64,000 nucleotides of DNA from Salipiger bermudensis HTCC2601 (GTDB taxonomy: Bacteria > Pseudomonadota > Alphaproteobacteria > Rhodobacterales > Rhodobacteraceae), in assembly GCF_000153725.1 (NCBI RefSeq), contig NZ_DS022278.1:154566-218565 (forward strand). Reading direction: 5' to 3'. This document shows, one piece after another, positions 25,242-34,222 of this stretch (position 1 is its first letter; every line of letters begins with the position of its first letter). The notes beneath the pieces are model-generated. The model saw nothing but the letters and a program-made list of their open reading frames with translations. It searched no databases and was not told the DNA's origin. The translations under genes were made by a program, and so were the position numbers.

Positions 25242-25720
25242 GATATCTCGTTTGGTCCCTTCCGATCACTGTCGCAGCAGCCGCCTTCACGTATTGGCTC
25301 TCGACCAGTGCATCCTCGGATGTCGGCAGCGCGTCCAGGGCGGAGAGCTACGACATCGAAGAAGGCGCGTTGCTCTACGCAGAAAACTGTGCGTCTTGTC
25401 ATGGCGCGGGTCTGGAAGGCCAGCCGGAATGGCGAACGCCCGGCGCGGATGGGCGCCTGCCAGCACCACCACATGATGAGACGGGTCACACCTGGCATCA
25501 TCCTGACAGCCTGCTCTTCGATTACACAAAACTGGGGGGGGCGGCGCTTCTGGCGCGTCAGGGCGTCGAATTCGACAGTGGCATGCCCGGTTTCGCAGAC
25601 GTGCTGACCGACCAGCAAATTCACAACATCCTGGCCTTCATCCGGTCCACCTGGCCAGACCGCATCCGCGAAGTCCAGGCCGCGCGGACAGAAGCCGACG
25701 AACAACGGGGAGAGAACTAA
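25238..25720 (+). CDS. Class I cytochrome c
   Basis: 160 residues. N-terminal signal or anchor (YLVWSLPITVAAAAFTYWLS), one heme site AENCASCHGAGLEGQPEWR and a Met ligand candidate in DSGMPGFADVLTDQQIH. The segment LPAPPHDETGHTWHHPD between them is His-rich and typical of the small cytochromes beside copper oxidases. The ATG overlaps the oxidase stop by four bases. Confidence 0.88.
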   Translation: MRYLVWSLPITVAAAAFTYWLSTSASSDVGSASRAESYDIEEGALLYAENCASCHGAGLEGQPEWRTPGADGRLPAPPHDETGHTWHHPDSLLFDYTKLGGAALLARQGVEFDSGMPGFADVLTDQQIHNILAFIRSTWPDRIREVQAARTEADEQRGEN

Positions 25721-25721
25721 A

Positions 25722-26453
25722 ATGCGTTTCAGACAAGCCTTCACGACGGTCGCGATAGCTGCCTTGCTTCCGATACCGGCACTCGCGGACGAACTGTCAG
25801 AGTCCCGGGTCAAGGAACTTGTGCTCGAGGCAATCCGCGAGAACCCGGAGATTGTCATGGAGGCCGTGGCGATCCTCGAACAAAGGCAGGCGCAAGCGCA
25901 GGAGCTCAGTCAGGCCCAAGTTCTGAATGACCAGCGCGATCTGATCGAGAACGATCCGAATGCGCCGGTTCTCGGCAACCTGGAAGGGGACGTCACTGTT
26001 GTGGAATTTTTCGACTACAACTGTCCCTATTGTCGGCGGGTCAAACCCGAGGTGCGGGCTTTGATCGAAGACGATCCCAACATTCGCCTCGTCTATCGTG
26101 AATGGCCCATTCTCGGAGACGGATCGGTGTTTGCCGCGAAAGCGGCCTTGGCAGCGCGCAAGCAGGACAAATACGAAGAGTTTCACTGGGCAATGATGGG
26201 GCTGGAAGGCCGCGCGGAAGAGGCCTCCGTGCTGCGCGTGGCCGAGGAGATCGGCCTGGATATCGCGCAGTTGCGCAAGGACATGGAGGCCCCCGAGGTC
26301 GAAGAGCACATTGCGACCTCCATGCAACTGACCCAAGCTCTGGGCTTTAACGGCACGCCGTCTTTCGTGATCGGGGATGCGCTGGTCCCGGGCTTCGTCG
26401 AAAAGGCGCAGCTTGCCGACTTGGTCGAGGAAGCCCGCAAAGTCGAAGACTGA
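25722..26453 (+). CDS. Periplasmic DsbA-family thiol oxidoreductase
   Basis: 243 residues. Signal peptide (FTTVAIAALLPIPALA), a short N-terminal helical extension with QRQAQAQELSQAQ, then a DsbA-like thioredoxin fold with active site FFDYNCPYCRRVKPEVR and the cis-Pro loop GFNGTPSFVIG. The layout matches the Com1/BdbD-like oxidases that often sit beside copper genes. It starts two bases after the cytochrome stop and ends the operon at a hairpin terminator. Its likely partner is the DsbB at 33668. Confidence 0.9.
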   Translation: MRFRQAFTTVAIAALLPIPALADELSESRVKELVLEAIRENPEIVMEAVAILEQRQAQAQELSQAQVLNDQRDLIENDPNAPVLGNLEGDVTVVEFFDYNCPYCRRVKPEVRALIEDDPNIRLVYREWPILGDGSVFAAKAALAARKQDKYEEFHWAMMGLEGRAEEASVLRVAEEIGLDIAQLRKDMEAPEVEEHIATSMQLTQALGFNGTPSFVIGDALVPGFVEKAQLADLVEEARKVED

Positions 26454-26465
26454 AATTCTGTGCCC

Positions 26466-26485
26466 GGACCACCCTTGGGTGGTCC
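26466..26485. terminator. Hairpin between convergent dsbA and copZ
   Basis: GGACCACC and GGTGGTCC form an 8-bp stem over a CTTG loop between two converging genes. No long T-run follows on either side, but the position suits a bidirectional terminator. Confidence 0.65.
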
Positions 26486-26495
26486 AGGCACTGCA

Positions 26496-26696
26496 TCAAG
26501 CGGCCGCAGGTTCCACGTTGTAGCCCGCATCCCGAATGATCGCTTGGACCTGATCGGCTGGTAACACGCTGTCGACATGCACCTGTCGGGCAGAAAGGTC
26601 ACATTCTACGCCTGCATTCGGATCTGCGCTCTTCACCGCGCTTTCGATTGCTGCGGTGCAATGCCCACAGCTCATGTCCGGAACGCTGAACTTCAT
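26496..26696 (-). CDS. copZ: Copper chaperone CopZ (HMA domain)
   Basis: 66 residues from the ATG at 26694-26696, which has AAGGAG eight bases before it; a GTG nine bases upstream is less likely. The single heavy-metal-associated domain begins MKFSVPDMSCGHCTAAIESA, with the Cu(I)-binding pair in SCGHC. It delivers cytosolic Cu(I) to CopA and probably to CueR. It is transcribed away from copA with its own CueR-type promoter. Confidence 0.92.
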   Translation of the reverse strand: MKFSVPDMSCGHCTAAIESAVKSADPNAGVECDLSARQVHVDSVLPADQVQAIIRDAGYNVEPAAA

Positions 26697-26728
26697 CGGA
26701 ACCACTCCTTGATCTGATTTCTATCGGT

Positions 26729-26759
26729 GACATGGGGCTTCCCCCCGCTGGAAGGTCAA
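26729..26759 (-). promoter_or_regulatory. CueR-type promoter of copZ
   Basis: On the minus strand, TTGACC (26759-26754), a 19-base spacer TTCCAGCGGGGGGAAGCCC and a CATGTC -10. The dyad is ACCTTCC..GGAAGCC. It lies back to back with the copA promoter. Confidence 0.85.
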
Positions 26760-26787
26760 GTGAAGAAATTTATTTGGCGCCCTCCCA

Positions 26788-26818
26788 TTGACCCTCCAGT
26801 AACTGGAAGCCTCATATT
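26788..26818 (+). promoter_or_regulatory. CueR-type promoter of copA-cueR
   Basis: TTGACC (26788-26793), 19-base spacer CTCCAGTAACTGGAAGCCT with a CTCCAGT..ACTGGAAG dyad, and -10 CATATT (26813-26818). Transcription would start near 26825, which makes the ATG at 26849 the better copA start. Confidence 0.88.
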
Positions 26819-26848
26819 CCACTTCGAATGGAAAAACAGGTGACACAT

Positions 26849-29359
26849 ATGCCCGAACCCAAACAGATCAGCCTGCCGATCGAAGGCATGTCATGCGCGT
26901 CCTGCGTTGGCAGGGTCGATCGCGCATTGAATGCAATCGACGGCGTAGAGGATGTGTCGGTGAACCTTGCCTCGGAAACTGCTCGCATGAGCGTGGACGC
27001 GCTCAAGCGCATTCCCGACATCATCGAATCCCTTCGCGAGCTGGGCTACCCCGCGCGGAAGGCCAGGGCCGAACTCACGATTGCAGCGATGTCCTGTGCC
27101 TCTTGCGTCGGGCGGGTCGATAAGGCGCTTGCCGCGGTGCCCGGGGTGGTCGAGGTGAACGTCAACCTCGCCTCAGAGACGGCGACGGTCATTTACGTCG
27201 AAGGTCTTGTCACGACATCCGATCTGATCGAATCAAGCGGCGCGGCAGGGTATCCAGCAACCGTGGCAACGGCCCAGGCCGGTGACGACAGAGTTGCGCG
27301 CAAGGAGGAAGAGGCTCAGGCGCTTGCCAAACGGGTCACCTTTGCGGCCATCCTCGCCTTGCCGGTCTTCCTGATCGAAATGGGTGGCCACGTCATTCCG
27401 GCCGTTCATATGCTGATCGAGACCACGATTGGCCAGCAGACGAGTTGGCTTCTTCAGTTCGTGCTGACGACAATCGTTCTCTTCGGCCCGGGCCGGACGT
27501 TTTACACCAAGGGTTTCCCGGCCTTGTTCCGGGGTGCCCCCGACATGAACAGCCTCGTCGCGGTCGGCACCGGGGCGGCTTACCTTTATTCCGTGGTTGC
27601 GACATTCGTACCGTCGGTCCTGCCTGACACGCTGCGCACCGTCTATTTCGAGGCGGCAGCGGTCATCGTCGTTCTGATCCTTCTGGGGCGGTTTCTTGAA
27701 GCGCGCGCCAAGGGGAGAACGGGCGCGGCCATCCAGAAGCTATTAGGGCTTCAGGCGCGGACTGCACGCGTGATGCGGGACGGAGAAAGCGTCGAGATCG
27801 AGATCGATGCGCTGGTTCAGGGTGACATCGTCATCGTGCGCCCTGGTGAACGCATCGCGGTCGATGGCGAGGTCATCGAGGGGACCAGCCGCGTCGACGA
27901 AAGCATGCTGACAGGCGAGCCGATCCCCGCTGAAAAAGGTGCCGGAGATACGGTGACCGGCGGGACGGTCAACGGCGCCGGAAGCCTACAGTTCCTCGCC
28001 ACGCGGGTCGGCGCCGACACGACCCTGGCGCAGATTATTCGCATGGTCGAAGAGGCCCAGGGCGCCAAACTGCCGATCCAGGGATTGGTCGACCGGATCA
28101 CCTTGTGGTTCGTGCCTGCCGTGATGGCGATCGCGGCGGCGACCGTGCTGGTCTGGCTGTTTTTCGGGCCTGATCCGGCCCTGACGATGGCGCTGGTCGC
28201 CGGTGTGTCGGTGCTCATCATCGCGTGCCCCTGCGCGATGGGGCTTGCGACGCCGACCTCGATCATGGTCGGGACGGGACGTGCTGCGGAAATGGGTGTC
28301 CTGTTCCGTAAAGGTGACGCCTTGCAGCAACTTGATTCCGTTGATGTGGTCGCCCTCGACAAAACAGGCACGGTGACCGAGGGGCGACCCGCACTGACTG
28401 ACCTTGTGCTGGCGGAAGGGTTCGATCGCCCAACAACGCTCTCGAAGATCGCTGCCGTGGAGTCGCTCTCCGAGCATCCTGTCGCGGACGCCATCGTGCG
28501 GGCCGCGCGGGCCGAGGGCGCACCTCTTGTGGCGGCCGAAGGCTTTCAATCGGTCACAGGTTACGGCGTGCGCGCCGTGGTCGAAGACGTGGAGGTGTTG
28601 GTTGGGGCCGACCGCTACATGGCGCGCGAAGGCATTGACGTCTCGGCATTGGCTCCAGAGGAAACGAAGATCGCAAGCAAGGGTCGCACGGCGCTTTACG
28701 CTGCCATAGATGGGCGTGTCGCCGCCGTGATCGGCGTGGCCGATCCGGTCAAACCGGCAAGCCGCGCAGCCATCGCAGCGCTGCACGAAAAGGGTCTTGC
28801 GGTTGCGATGATCACCGGCGACAAACGCGAAACCGCCGAAGCCATCGCCCGCGAAACCGGTATCGACCACGTCATCGCCGGCGTCCTGCCGGACGGCAAG
28901 GTTGCGGCGCTCGACAGTTTGCGCCAAGGGAACAAGCGCATCGCCTTTGTCGGCGACGGGATCAACGACGCCCCGGCGCTGGCGCATGCCGATGTGGGCA
29001 TCGCCATTGGAACCGGCACCGATGTGGCCATCGAATCTGCGGATGTCGTCCTGATGTCGGGCGATTTGCGCGGCGTGGTGAACGCCTTCGAAGTATCGCG
29101 GCGGACCATGCGCAACATCCGGCAGAACCTGTTCTGGGCCTTTGCCTACAACGTGGCACTTATTCCGGTCGCTGCCGGGGTGCTTTATCCCGCCTTTGGG
29201 TTGCTCCTGTCACCAATCCTTGCGGCGGGTGCGATGGCGTTGTCCTCGGTGTTTGTCCTGACCAATGCCCTGCGGCTGCGGCGCATCGCGCCTGCGATGG
29301 ACGAGCAGCGCGCAATCCCGGCAGAGCTGGCAGCCGCCACTCCTGCTCCAGCAGAATAA
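26849..29359 (+). CDS. copA: Copper-exporting P1B-1 ATPase CopA
   Basis: 836 residues from this ATG, or 843 from an ATG at 26828 that would be almost leaderless. Two N-terminal HMA domains each carry [10 protein letters not shown]. Eight helices hold the Cu(I) site ACPCAMG near residue 460. The P-domain has the phosphorylated Asp in [10 protein letters not shown] and the hinge [20 protein letters not shown], and the N-domain has SEHPVADAI. It pumps Cu(I) from the cytosol to the periplasm, where the oxidases and DUF305 protein would meet it. cueR follows 12 bases later in the same transcript. Confidence 0.96.
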   Translation: MPEPKQISLPIEGMSCASCVGRVDRALNAIDGVEDVSVNLASETARMSVDALKRIPDIIESLRELGYPARKARAELTIAAMSCASCVGRVDKALAAVPGVVEVNVNLASETATVIYVEGLVTTSDLIESSGAAGYPATVATAQAGDDRVARKEEEAQALAKRVTFAAILALPVFLIEMGGHVIPAVHMLIETTIGQQTSWLLQFVLTTIVLFGPGRTFYTKGFPALFRGAPDMNSLVAVGTGAAYLYSVVATFVPSVLPDTLRTVYFEAAAVIVVLILLGRFLEARAKGRTGAAIQKLLGLQARTARVMRDGESVEIEIDALVQGDIVIVRPGERIAVDGEVIEGTSRVDESMLTGEPIPAEKGAGDTVTGGTVNGAGSLQFLATRVGADTTLAQIIRMVEEAQGAKLPIQGLVDRITLWFVPAVMAIAAATVLVWLFFGPDPALTMALVAGVSVLIIACPCAMGLATPTSIMVGTGRAAEMGVLFRKGDALQQLDSVDVVALDKTGTVTEGRPALTDLVLAEGFDRPTTLSKIAAVESLSEHPVADAIVRAARAEGAPLVAAEGFQSVTGYGVRAVVEDVEVLVGADRYMAREGIDVSALAPEETKIASKGRTALYAAIDGRVAAVIGVADPVKPASRAAIAALHEKGLAVAMITGDKRETAEAIARETGIDHVIAGVLPDGKVAALDSLRQGNKRIAFVGDGINDAPALAHADVGIAIGTGTDVAIESADVVLMSGDLRGVVNAFEVSRRTMRNIRQNLFWAFAYNVALIPVAAGVLYPAFGLLLSPILAAGAMALSSVFVLTNALRLRRIAPAMDEQRAIPAELAAATPAPAE

Positions 29360-29371
29360 CGGAGGTTCGAC

Positions 29372-29770
29372 ATGAACATCGGAGACGTTGCCCGACAATC
29401 GGGTGTGCCCCCAAAAACAATCCGCTACTACGAGGACATCGGGCTGATCCGCCCGAACCGTAGCGAGAACGGCTACCGCGCGTTCACCGAGAGCCACATT
29501 CACAAGCTGGCGTTTCTGGGTCGCGCACGGGCCTTGGGGTTCACCATCGAAGATTGCAGGACGCTCCTGTCGCTCTACGAGGATGAAAACCGCGAAAGCA
29601 TGCAAGTGAAGGCGGTTGCGGAAGACCATCTGCGCCAGATCGAGGAAAAGATCGCGAAACTGCAATCCATGCGCGCGACGCTCGCCGAACTGGTGGAAAA
29701 ATGTGCCGGGGATCACCGGCCCGACTGCCCCATCATCGAGGATCTGTCGCCGGAGCGGTTGGCCAAGTGA
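29372..29770 (+). CDS. cueR: Cu(I)-responsive MerR-family regulator CueR
   Basis: 132 residues. Winged HTH (NIGDVARQSGVPPKTIRYYE), dimerisation helix (VAEDHLRQIEEKIAKLQSMR) and the metal loop KCAGDHRPDCPI, in which two Cys are seven residues apart as in CueR/HmrR. It lacks the extra helix Cys of the divalent-metal type, so Cu/Ag/Au sensing is expected. It likely acts at the TTGACC-N19 promoters at 5871, 20746, 26729, 26788 and 38100. Downstream of copA, it is autoregulated through the copA promoter. Confidence 0.94.
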   Translation: MNIGDVARQSGVPPKTIRYYEDIGLIRPNRSENGYRAFTESHIHKLAFLGRARALGFTIEDCRTLLSLYEDENRESMQVKAVAEDHLRQIEEKIAKLQSMRATLAELVEKCAGDHRPDCPIIEDLSPERLAK

Positions 29771-29791
29771 CAGGCAAGAAGGGGCTGTACC

Positions 29792-30556
29792 TCAGAACCA
29801 GATCGCGCGGACCGGCATCCAGATACCCATGAAGATCATCATCAGGTTTTCCGTCAGCGAAATGAACCCCAGCGGGACGGAACTGTCACCGCCGACGCAG
29901 GCGCATTTCAGCTCTCTCTTGTCGATATAAACAGCCTTGAACACGCTGACAGCGCCGACCGTGCCGATAAACAGGGCGACAGGCGCCGAGAGCCACAGCA
30001 GCGCGCCGGCAGTCATCAGGACACCTGCCAACGCTTCGCCGAACGGGTAGACCTTGCCGTATCGCACCCATTTGCGCGCCAGCAGATCGTAGTTGAGGAA
30101 CATCGTCGAAAACCCTTCGACATCCTGCAATTTCTGGATCGCGAGAATGGTCATGGACAGCGAAATGAACCATTCGAACCCCCGCAAGGTAAGGACCGAC
30201 CCGTACTGGTGCCAAGACAGGCCCAATGCCAACAGCGCGGCAACGGAAAAGATCGCGATGACCGGCTGGTAGGTCGTGTCGCTTTGCTCTTCCTCGGGTG
30301 GGTCAATGTCGAAAAACACCCTGAGATCGTCGTAACCGCCGATCCGTTCGTCCCCGATGAAAGTCTGCGGCGTCGTCTCGACCCCGTGCTTCTCCATGAA
30401 AGCATCGGTGTCTTCACGGGTGTCAAGCGGATGGTCTTCCACCTCGAAGCCTTGCCGCTCCAGCAGGTCTTTCGATTTCAGACCGTAGGGGCAGACATGG
30501 CCCGGCATGACCATGCGATAAAGCTGCGCGGATTTACTGTCTGTGTCGCGGGGCAT
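29792..30556 (-). CDS. Glutaredoxin-MauE/DoxX fusion membrane protein
   Basis: 254 residues. Residues 10-85 form a glutaredoxin domain with active site HVCPYGLKSKDLLERQGFEV and the TTPQTFIGDERIGGYDDL binding loop. From about 95 on there are four to five membrane helices with the MauE-like segment KVYPFGEALAGVLMTAGALL and, between helices, KCACVGGDSSVPLG with a Cys pair. MauE-type proteins supply or accept thiol electrons at the membrane. The fusion suggests glutathione-linked redox work on an envelope substrate. It lies 12 bases after the DUF305 gene, in one transcript. Confidence 0.85.
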   Translation of the reverse strand: MPRDTDSKSAQLYRMVMPGHVCPYGLKSKDLLERQGFEVEDHPLDTREDTDAFMEKHGVETTPQTFIGDERIGGYDDLRVFFDIDPPEEEQSDTTYQPVIAIFSVAALLALGLSWHQYGSVLTLRGFEWFISLSMTILAIQKLQDVEGFSTMFLNYDLLARKWVRYGKVYPFGEALAGVLMTAGALLWLSAPVALFIGTVGAVSVFKAVYIDKRELKCACVGGDSSVPLGFISLTENLMMIFMGIWMPVRAIWF

Positions 30557-30568
30557 GTCCTTTCCTCC

Positions 30569-31405
30569 TTATCCGCTGCACGTAAGTTGACCACGGAACC
30601 CGGCTTCGTAGTCGGTTCCCGCGCTGACGATCAGATCGGTCAGGTCACCGTTCGTCTCTGCGATCTCGGCCGACAGCGGGCCTTCAGAAAATGCATTTTC
30701 GCCCTGCGCATTCAGGCGCACCAGATCACCGCTGATCTTCATTGCGGCGGCAGACCCTTCGCCGGTTTCACCAGTCACCAGTACAGCCGGACTGTCCGAG
30801 GTGTAAGCAAAGCGGCAATTTCCGCCATTCGGGAACACCGCAGCGATTTCGTCTTCCGTCAGAAACTCAGGATCGACCTTCGACACGACCTCCGTTTGAA
30901 GCGCCTGTTGCGCATCCACAACCTGCGCCGGCGTTTCGCTTCGCGTGGCCGATGCTTCGCCGTTTGCTCCAATGTCAGCAATAAGGTAGCGCATTTCGGC
31001 GATTTCCTTGTCCTGCGCATAGATAATGTCGTCTGCGAGCCCCCGGACGCGCGGGTCGGTGATCTCGGCACGAGTCGACGTCATGATGGCGATCGAGTGG
31101 TGCGGGATCATGGCGCGCATGTAGGACCTGTCCTGCACCGTGAATTGCCCGCGAACCAGCCAGAGGCTCGCCGCGAAAAGGACTATTGCGCCAACGAAAA
31201 TCGCGATGTTGGCTTTGGTGTTCTGATACATGGACAACATGTACGCCAACATGATCACGGCCATGGTCGCCCCCATCAGGATGGCCATGTAAAGGCGTGT
31301 CTCCGAAAAGAAGATATGGCCCCAAAGATAGGTGTTCAGGTACATCAGAACGAACATGACCACGGTCGATGTTCCGATCATCATAAAGAATCGTGAGTAG
31401 TGCAT
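30569..31405 (-). CDS. DUF305 membrane protein with a periplasmic domain
   Basis: 278 residues. Four N-terminal hydrophobic segments (FFMMIGTSTVVMFVLMYLNT; YMAILMGATMAVIMLAYMLS; IAIFVGAIVLFAASLWLV) are followed by the DUF305 motif DRSYMRAMIPHHSIAIMTS, whose His/Met pairs are thought to bind metal. The C-terminal part (about residues 185-278) is a separate periplasmic region with two Cys and no recognised family. DUF305 proteins are frequent in copper islands. The ATG has GGAGGTGA before it. A MerR-like dyad lies upstream. Confidence 0.82.
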   Translation of the reverse strand: MHYSRFFMMIGTSTVVMFVLMYLNTYLWGHIFFSETRLYMAILMGATMAVIMLAYMLSMYQNTKANIAIFVGAIVLFAASLWLVRGQFTVQDRSYMRAMIPHHSIAIMTSTRAEITDPRVRGLADDIIYAQDKEIAEMRYLIADIGANGEASATRSETPAQVVDAQQALQTEVVSKVDPEFLTEDEIAAVFPNGGNCRFAYTSDSPAVLVTGETGEGSAAAMKISGDLVRLNAQGENAFSEGPLSAEIAETNGDLTDLIVSAGTDYEAGFRGQLTCSG

Positions 31406-31436
31406 TTCCAGTCACCTCCTTGCAGTTCTCTGTAAA

Positions 31437-31467
31437 ACAACAACATTCCAGCGCTGGAGAGTTCCAA
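31437..31467 (-). promoter_or_regulatory. Possible MerR-family promoter of the DUF305-Grx pair
   Basis: On the minus strand, TTGGAA is followed by ACTCTCCAGCGCTGGAATGTT, containing the perfect palindrome TCCAGCGCTGGA. The core words match the CueR dyads elsewhere, but the palindrome sits two bases further from the -35-like hexamer and the -10 is poor (TGTTGT), so this is a weaker call. Confidence 0.5.
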
Positions 31468-31584
31468 AAGCACGAATTTTCGTAGTTTCAAGGCAACAAA
31501 GGCGCGTCGTTTGCCCCGGTTCACGGCTTCTTTTCTTTGCCCCTGACGCGCACTGAATTTTCATGGGTCCGAGGAGATCGCGCC

Positions 31585-32166
31585 ATGCAGAATTTCACGA
31601 GACGAGAATTGATTTGTGCCGGAGCGATGGGTTGCTTTCTGCCCACAACTGCCTGGGCCCACAAAGTCAAATTGCCCGAACGGTTCGAACCACAATTGGT
31701 AAACACCCGTCGTGGTGACTGGGTTAAAGGCGATGTCCACGTCGTTCCCGACGATTTTTTCCTTTATTTCATGCTCGAGGACGGGATGGCGATCCGCTAC
31801 GGGGTCGGGGTAGGGCGCAAAGGTTTGTACGAACCCGGAGAGTTCACGGTAGCGCGCAAGGCCAAATGGCCATGGTGGCGGCCAACGAACGCCATGATCC
31901 GGCGCGAGCCACGCAAATACGCAAAGTACAAGGATGGACTGAAAGGCGGGCCAAACAACCCGCTCGGGGCCCGCGCGCTCTATCTCTACGATGCCGAGGG
32001 ACGCGATACCTATCTTCGCATTCATGGAACGAACGCCCCGGAGACAATTGGGTCTGCCGTGTCGAATGGATGCGCGCGGTTGACGAATGAACATGTGAAG
32101 GATCTGTACGAACGCGTTGAAATCGGCGCCCGCGTCTTCCTGTATCCCAAAGTGACAACGGCGTGA
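31585..32166 (+). CDS. L,D-transpeptidase with an RR leader (LDT2)
   Basis: 193 residues. The leader MQNFTRRELICAGAMGCFLP carries a twin-arginine pair. The YkuD domain shows PNNPLGARALYLYD, YLRIHGTNAPETIGSAVSNG and the nucleophile Cys163 in NGCARL. It uses an active-site Cys to make 3-3 peptidoglycan cross-links or to attach envelope proteins. It is read towards the second multicopper oxidase, 83 bases upstream of it. It differs clearly from LDT3 and LDT4 and is closer in layout to LDT1. Confidence 0.9.
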   Translation: MQNFTRRELICAGAMGCFLPTTAWAHKVKLPERFEPQLVNTRRGDWVKGDVHVVPDDFFLYFMLEDGMAIRYGVGVGRKGLYEPGEFTVARKAKWPWWRPTNAMIRREPRKYAKYKDGLKGGPNNPLGARALYLYDAEGRDTYLRIHGTNAPETIGSAVSNGCARLTNEHVKDLYERVEIGARVFLYPKVTTA

Positions 32167-32249
32167 GGAGTGTTCTGTCGCCTTGAAGTTCCTCTTCCGG
32201 AAATGGCACAAGTGCGGCAGTTGGCGAAAGCCAGTCTATCATTCATGAG

Positions 32250-33554
32250 GTGACGGAATTGTCTTTGAGCCGGAGGTCTTTCCTTGGCGGGATGACCGTT
32301 GCGCTGGCTGGTACCCGCTTGCCAGCAGCGACACACGAGTTGATCCTCGCGCCCCAATCGATCAAGGCGCACCTTGCTGGGTACGACGTGTCGATGTTGG
32401 GCTTCAACGGTGGTCTGCCGGGCCCAGAAGTCAGAATGCGACAAGGACAAACCGCCCGCATTACCCTCGATAACCGATTGGAGGAGGGCGCTCTCGTTCA
32501 CTGGCATGGGTTGCGGGTTCCAAATCGGATGGATGGTGTCAACGTCCTCACTCAGGATGTGGTCATTCCGGGCGACTCGTATCGTTATCAATTCGGCGTC
32601 CCGGATGCCGGCACGTATTGGTATCACTCGCATTACCTGTCTTACGATCAGGTCAGCCGCGGTCTTTTCGGCGCCTTCATCGTCGAGGAGCAAAATGCGC
32701 CGGCTGTCGACCATGACATCGTTGTTCAGTTCTTCGATGTCTTGCTGGATCAGTCCGGGCAGTACGACGAAGCGTTCAACCCGGCCCACTTCGCAACCGA
32801 GGGCCGTATCGGCAATACGGTCACGGCACTTGTTTTCAATGGAACCGGCAAGACTGTGAAACGAGGCGACCGTCTGCGACTGCGTCTCATAAATCCCTCT
32901 ATCGACAGGGTGTACCGTGTCGGCCTGGATGGTTTGATAGGCAAGATCGTTGCACTGGATGGCATGCCTCTGGCGCATCCTCGGACGCTCGAACCGATCC
33001 TTCTCGCTCCGGGGCAAAGATGCGATGTGATTGGTGATGCGACCGGGCCTATTAGATTCGACGACAGCTTTGGAGAACAGACGTTGAGCCTTGGCGAAAT
33101 CGCTGTTTCCGGTTCCCGTGAGCCCGCGAAAGCGCCCATCACCGCATTGCCCGCCAACCGAATGCCCGCCCCGAAAGACCCCGGCCAAACCGCGGAGCTG
33201 GTGCTCCAGGGAGGTGCGGGAAGCGCGTCCCACAACGGCACAGGGACATGGGCGCTCAATGACGTATCCGGCCTGCCTCGAAGGCCTTTCCTATCCGCCG
33301 CGCAGGGGACGACCGCGCGCATTTCGATCCGCAACGAAACCGGGTTCCCACACGTCATGCATCTGCATGGCCACCATTTCTGGGAACTCGATGCGGCGGG
33401 TGAAGCCGGTCCATACCGGGACTCGACCTATCTGGATACCGGCGAGACGCGGGATATTCTCGTCGTCCTGGACAATCCGGGATCGTGGATGCTGCATTGC
33501 CACATGTTGAGCCACCAAGCCGACGGTATGGCAACGTGGATCAGAGTCGGCTGA
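32250..33554 (+). CDS. Second multicopper oxidase, Tat-exported
   Basis: 434 residues. Leader SLSRRSFLGGMTVALAGTRL with an excellent twin-arginine motif. Copper motifs: VHWHGLRVPN, YWYHSHYLSYDQ, MHLHGHHFWEL and WMLHCHMLSHQADGM. It is a paralogue of the oxidase at 23847, about 30 residues shorter, with much of the difference before the first copper motif. It starts with GTG at 32250; no better in-frame start exists. It is probably a Cu(I) oxidase. DsbB and a third LDT follow. Confidence 0.9.
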   Translation: MTELSLSRRSFLGGMTVALAGTRLPAATHELILAPQSIKAHLAGYDVSMLGFNGGLPGPEVRMRQGQTARITLDNRLEEGALVHWHGLRVPNRMDGVNVLTQDVVIPGDSYRYQFGVPDAGTYWYHSHYLSYDQVSRGLFGAFIVEEQNAPAVDHDIVVQFFDVLLDQSGQYDEAFNPAHFATEGRIGNTVTALVFNGTGKTVKRGDRLRLRLINPSIDRVYRVGLDGLIGKIVALDGMPLAHPRTLEPILLAPGQRCDVIGDATGPIRFDDSFGEQTLSLGEIAVSGSREPAKAPITALPANRMPAPKDPGQTAELVLQGGAGSASHNGTGTWALNDVSGLPRRPFLSAAQGTTARISIRNETGFPHVMHLHGHHFWELDAAGEAGPYRDSTYLDTGETRDILVVLDNPGSWMLHCHMLSHQADGMATWIRVG

Positions 33555-33667
33555 GGGTCGAGACGGATACATACCGTTACAAATCTCTGAATGATAACAG
33601 GCCTTTCGCCGTCTACGTAACCTGACAAGCGAGAAACAGGTCCATCGACTGCCAATGGGAGCGTTCA

Positions 33668-34180
33668 TTGACCCTGACACCAAAATCTCTCGGCATGACT
33701 GCGGCGGCAGGATCAGCCGCCTTGCTGTTGGGGGCCTTCGTTTTCCAGGCTCTTGGGTACGCGCCGTGCGCAATGTGCATCTGGCAACGCTACCCACACG
33801 CAATCGCCATTGGAATGGGCGCTCTGTTGCTCTTTGCTCTGCCGATTTTGCCAATCCTGATAATCGGTGCCCTGTCGGTACTCAGCACATCCGCGTTGGG
33901 AGTGTTTCATACCGGTGTCGAGCGCGGCTGGTGGGAGGGACCGACTTCTTGCACGGGATCCGGCCTCGATGTTTCCCAAATGTCGGTATCGGAATTGCTG
34001 CCCTCTGCCAGTTCAAATACGTCCAATCTTGTTCTGTGCAGTGAGGTTGTCTGGGAATTTCTGACGTTGTCCATGGCCAGTTGGAACGCGATCCTAAGCG
34101 GTGTCCTTGCTTGCCTCTGGTTGGTCGCGATCGCAAGACATCAAAAGGTTCGGTGGCATGGGGTCGCGGACGTTTCTTGA
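33668..34180 (+). CDS. dsbB: DsbB-family disulfide generator
   Basis: 170 residues with four membrane helices. First redox pair YAPCAMCIWQRYPH in the first periplasmic loop, with the typical WQRYPH; second pair in the second loop (PTSCTGSG and LVLCSEVVW). It reoxidises DsbA and passes electrons to quinone. The frame starts at TTG 33668; an ATG at 33695 is an alternative. It is separate from the second DsbB at 54753 and is the best partner for the DsbA at 25722. Confidence 0.85.
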   Translation: MTLTPKSLGMTAAAGSAALLLGAFVFQALGYAPCAMCIWQRYPHAIAIGMGALLLFALPILPILIIGALSVLSTSALGVFHTGVERGWWEGPTSCTGSGLDVSQMSVSELLPSASSNTSNLVLCSEVVWEFLTLSMASWNAILSGVLACLWLVAIARHQKVRWHGVADVS

Positions 34181-34222
34181 ATCGTCCCGCATTCATCGAA
34201 AACAAACAAAGGGCTTCGCTTC

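Noticed and set aside
32022..33233. 403-residue frame opposite the second multicopper oxidase
   Set aside because: Antisense to an oxidase with all copper motifs; no family signs of its own.
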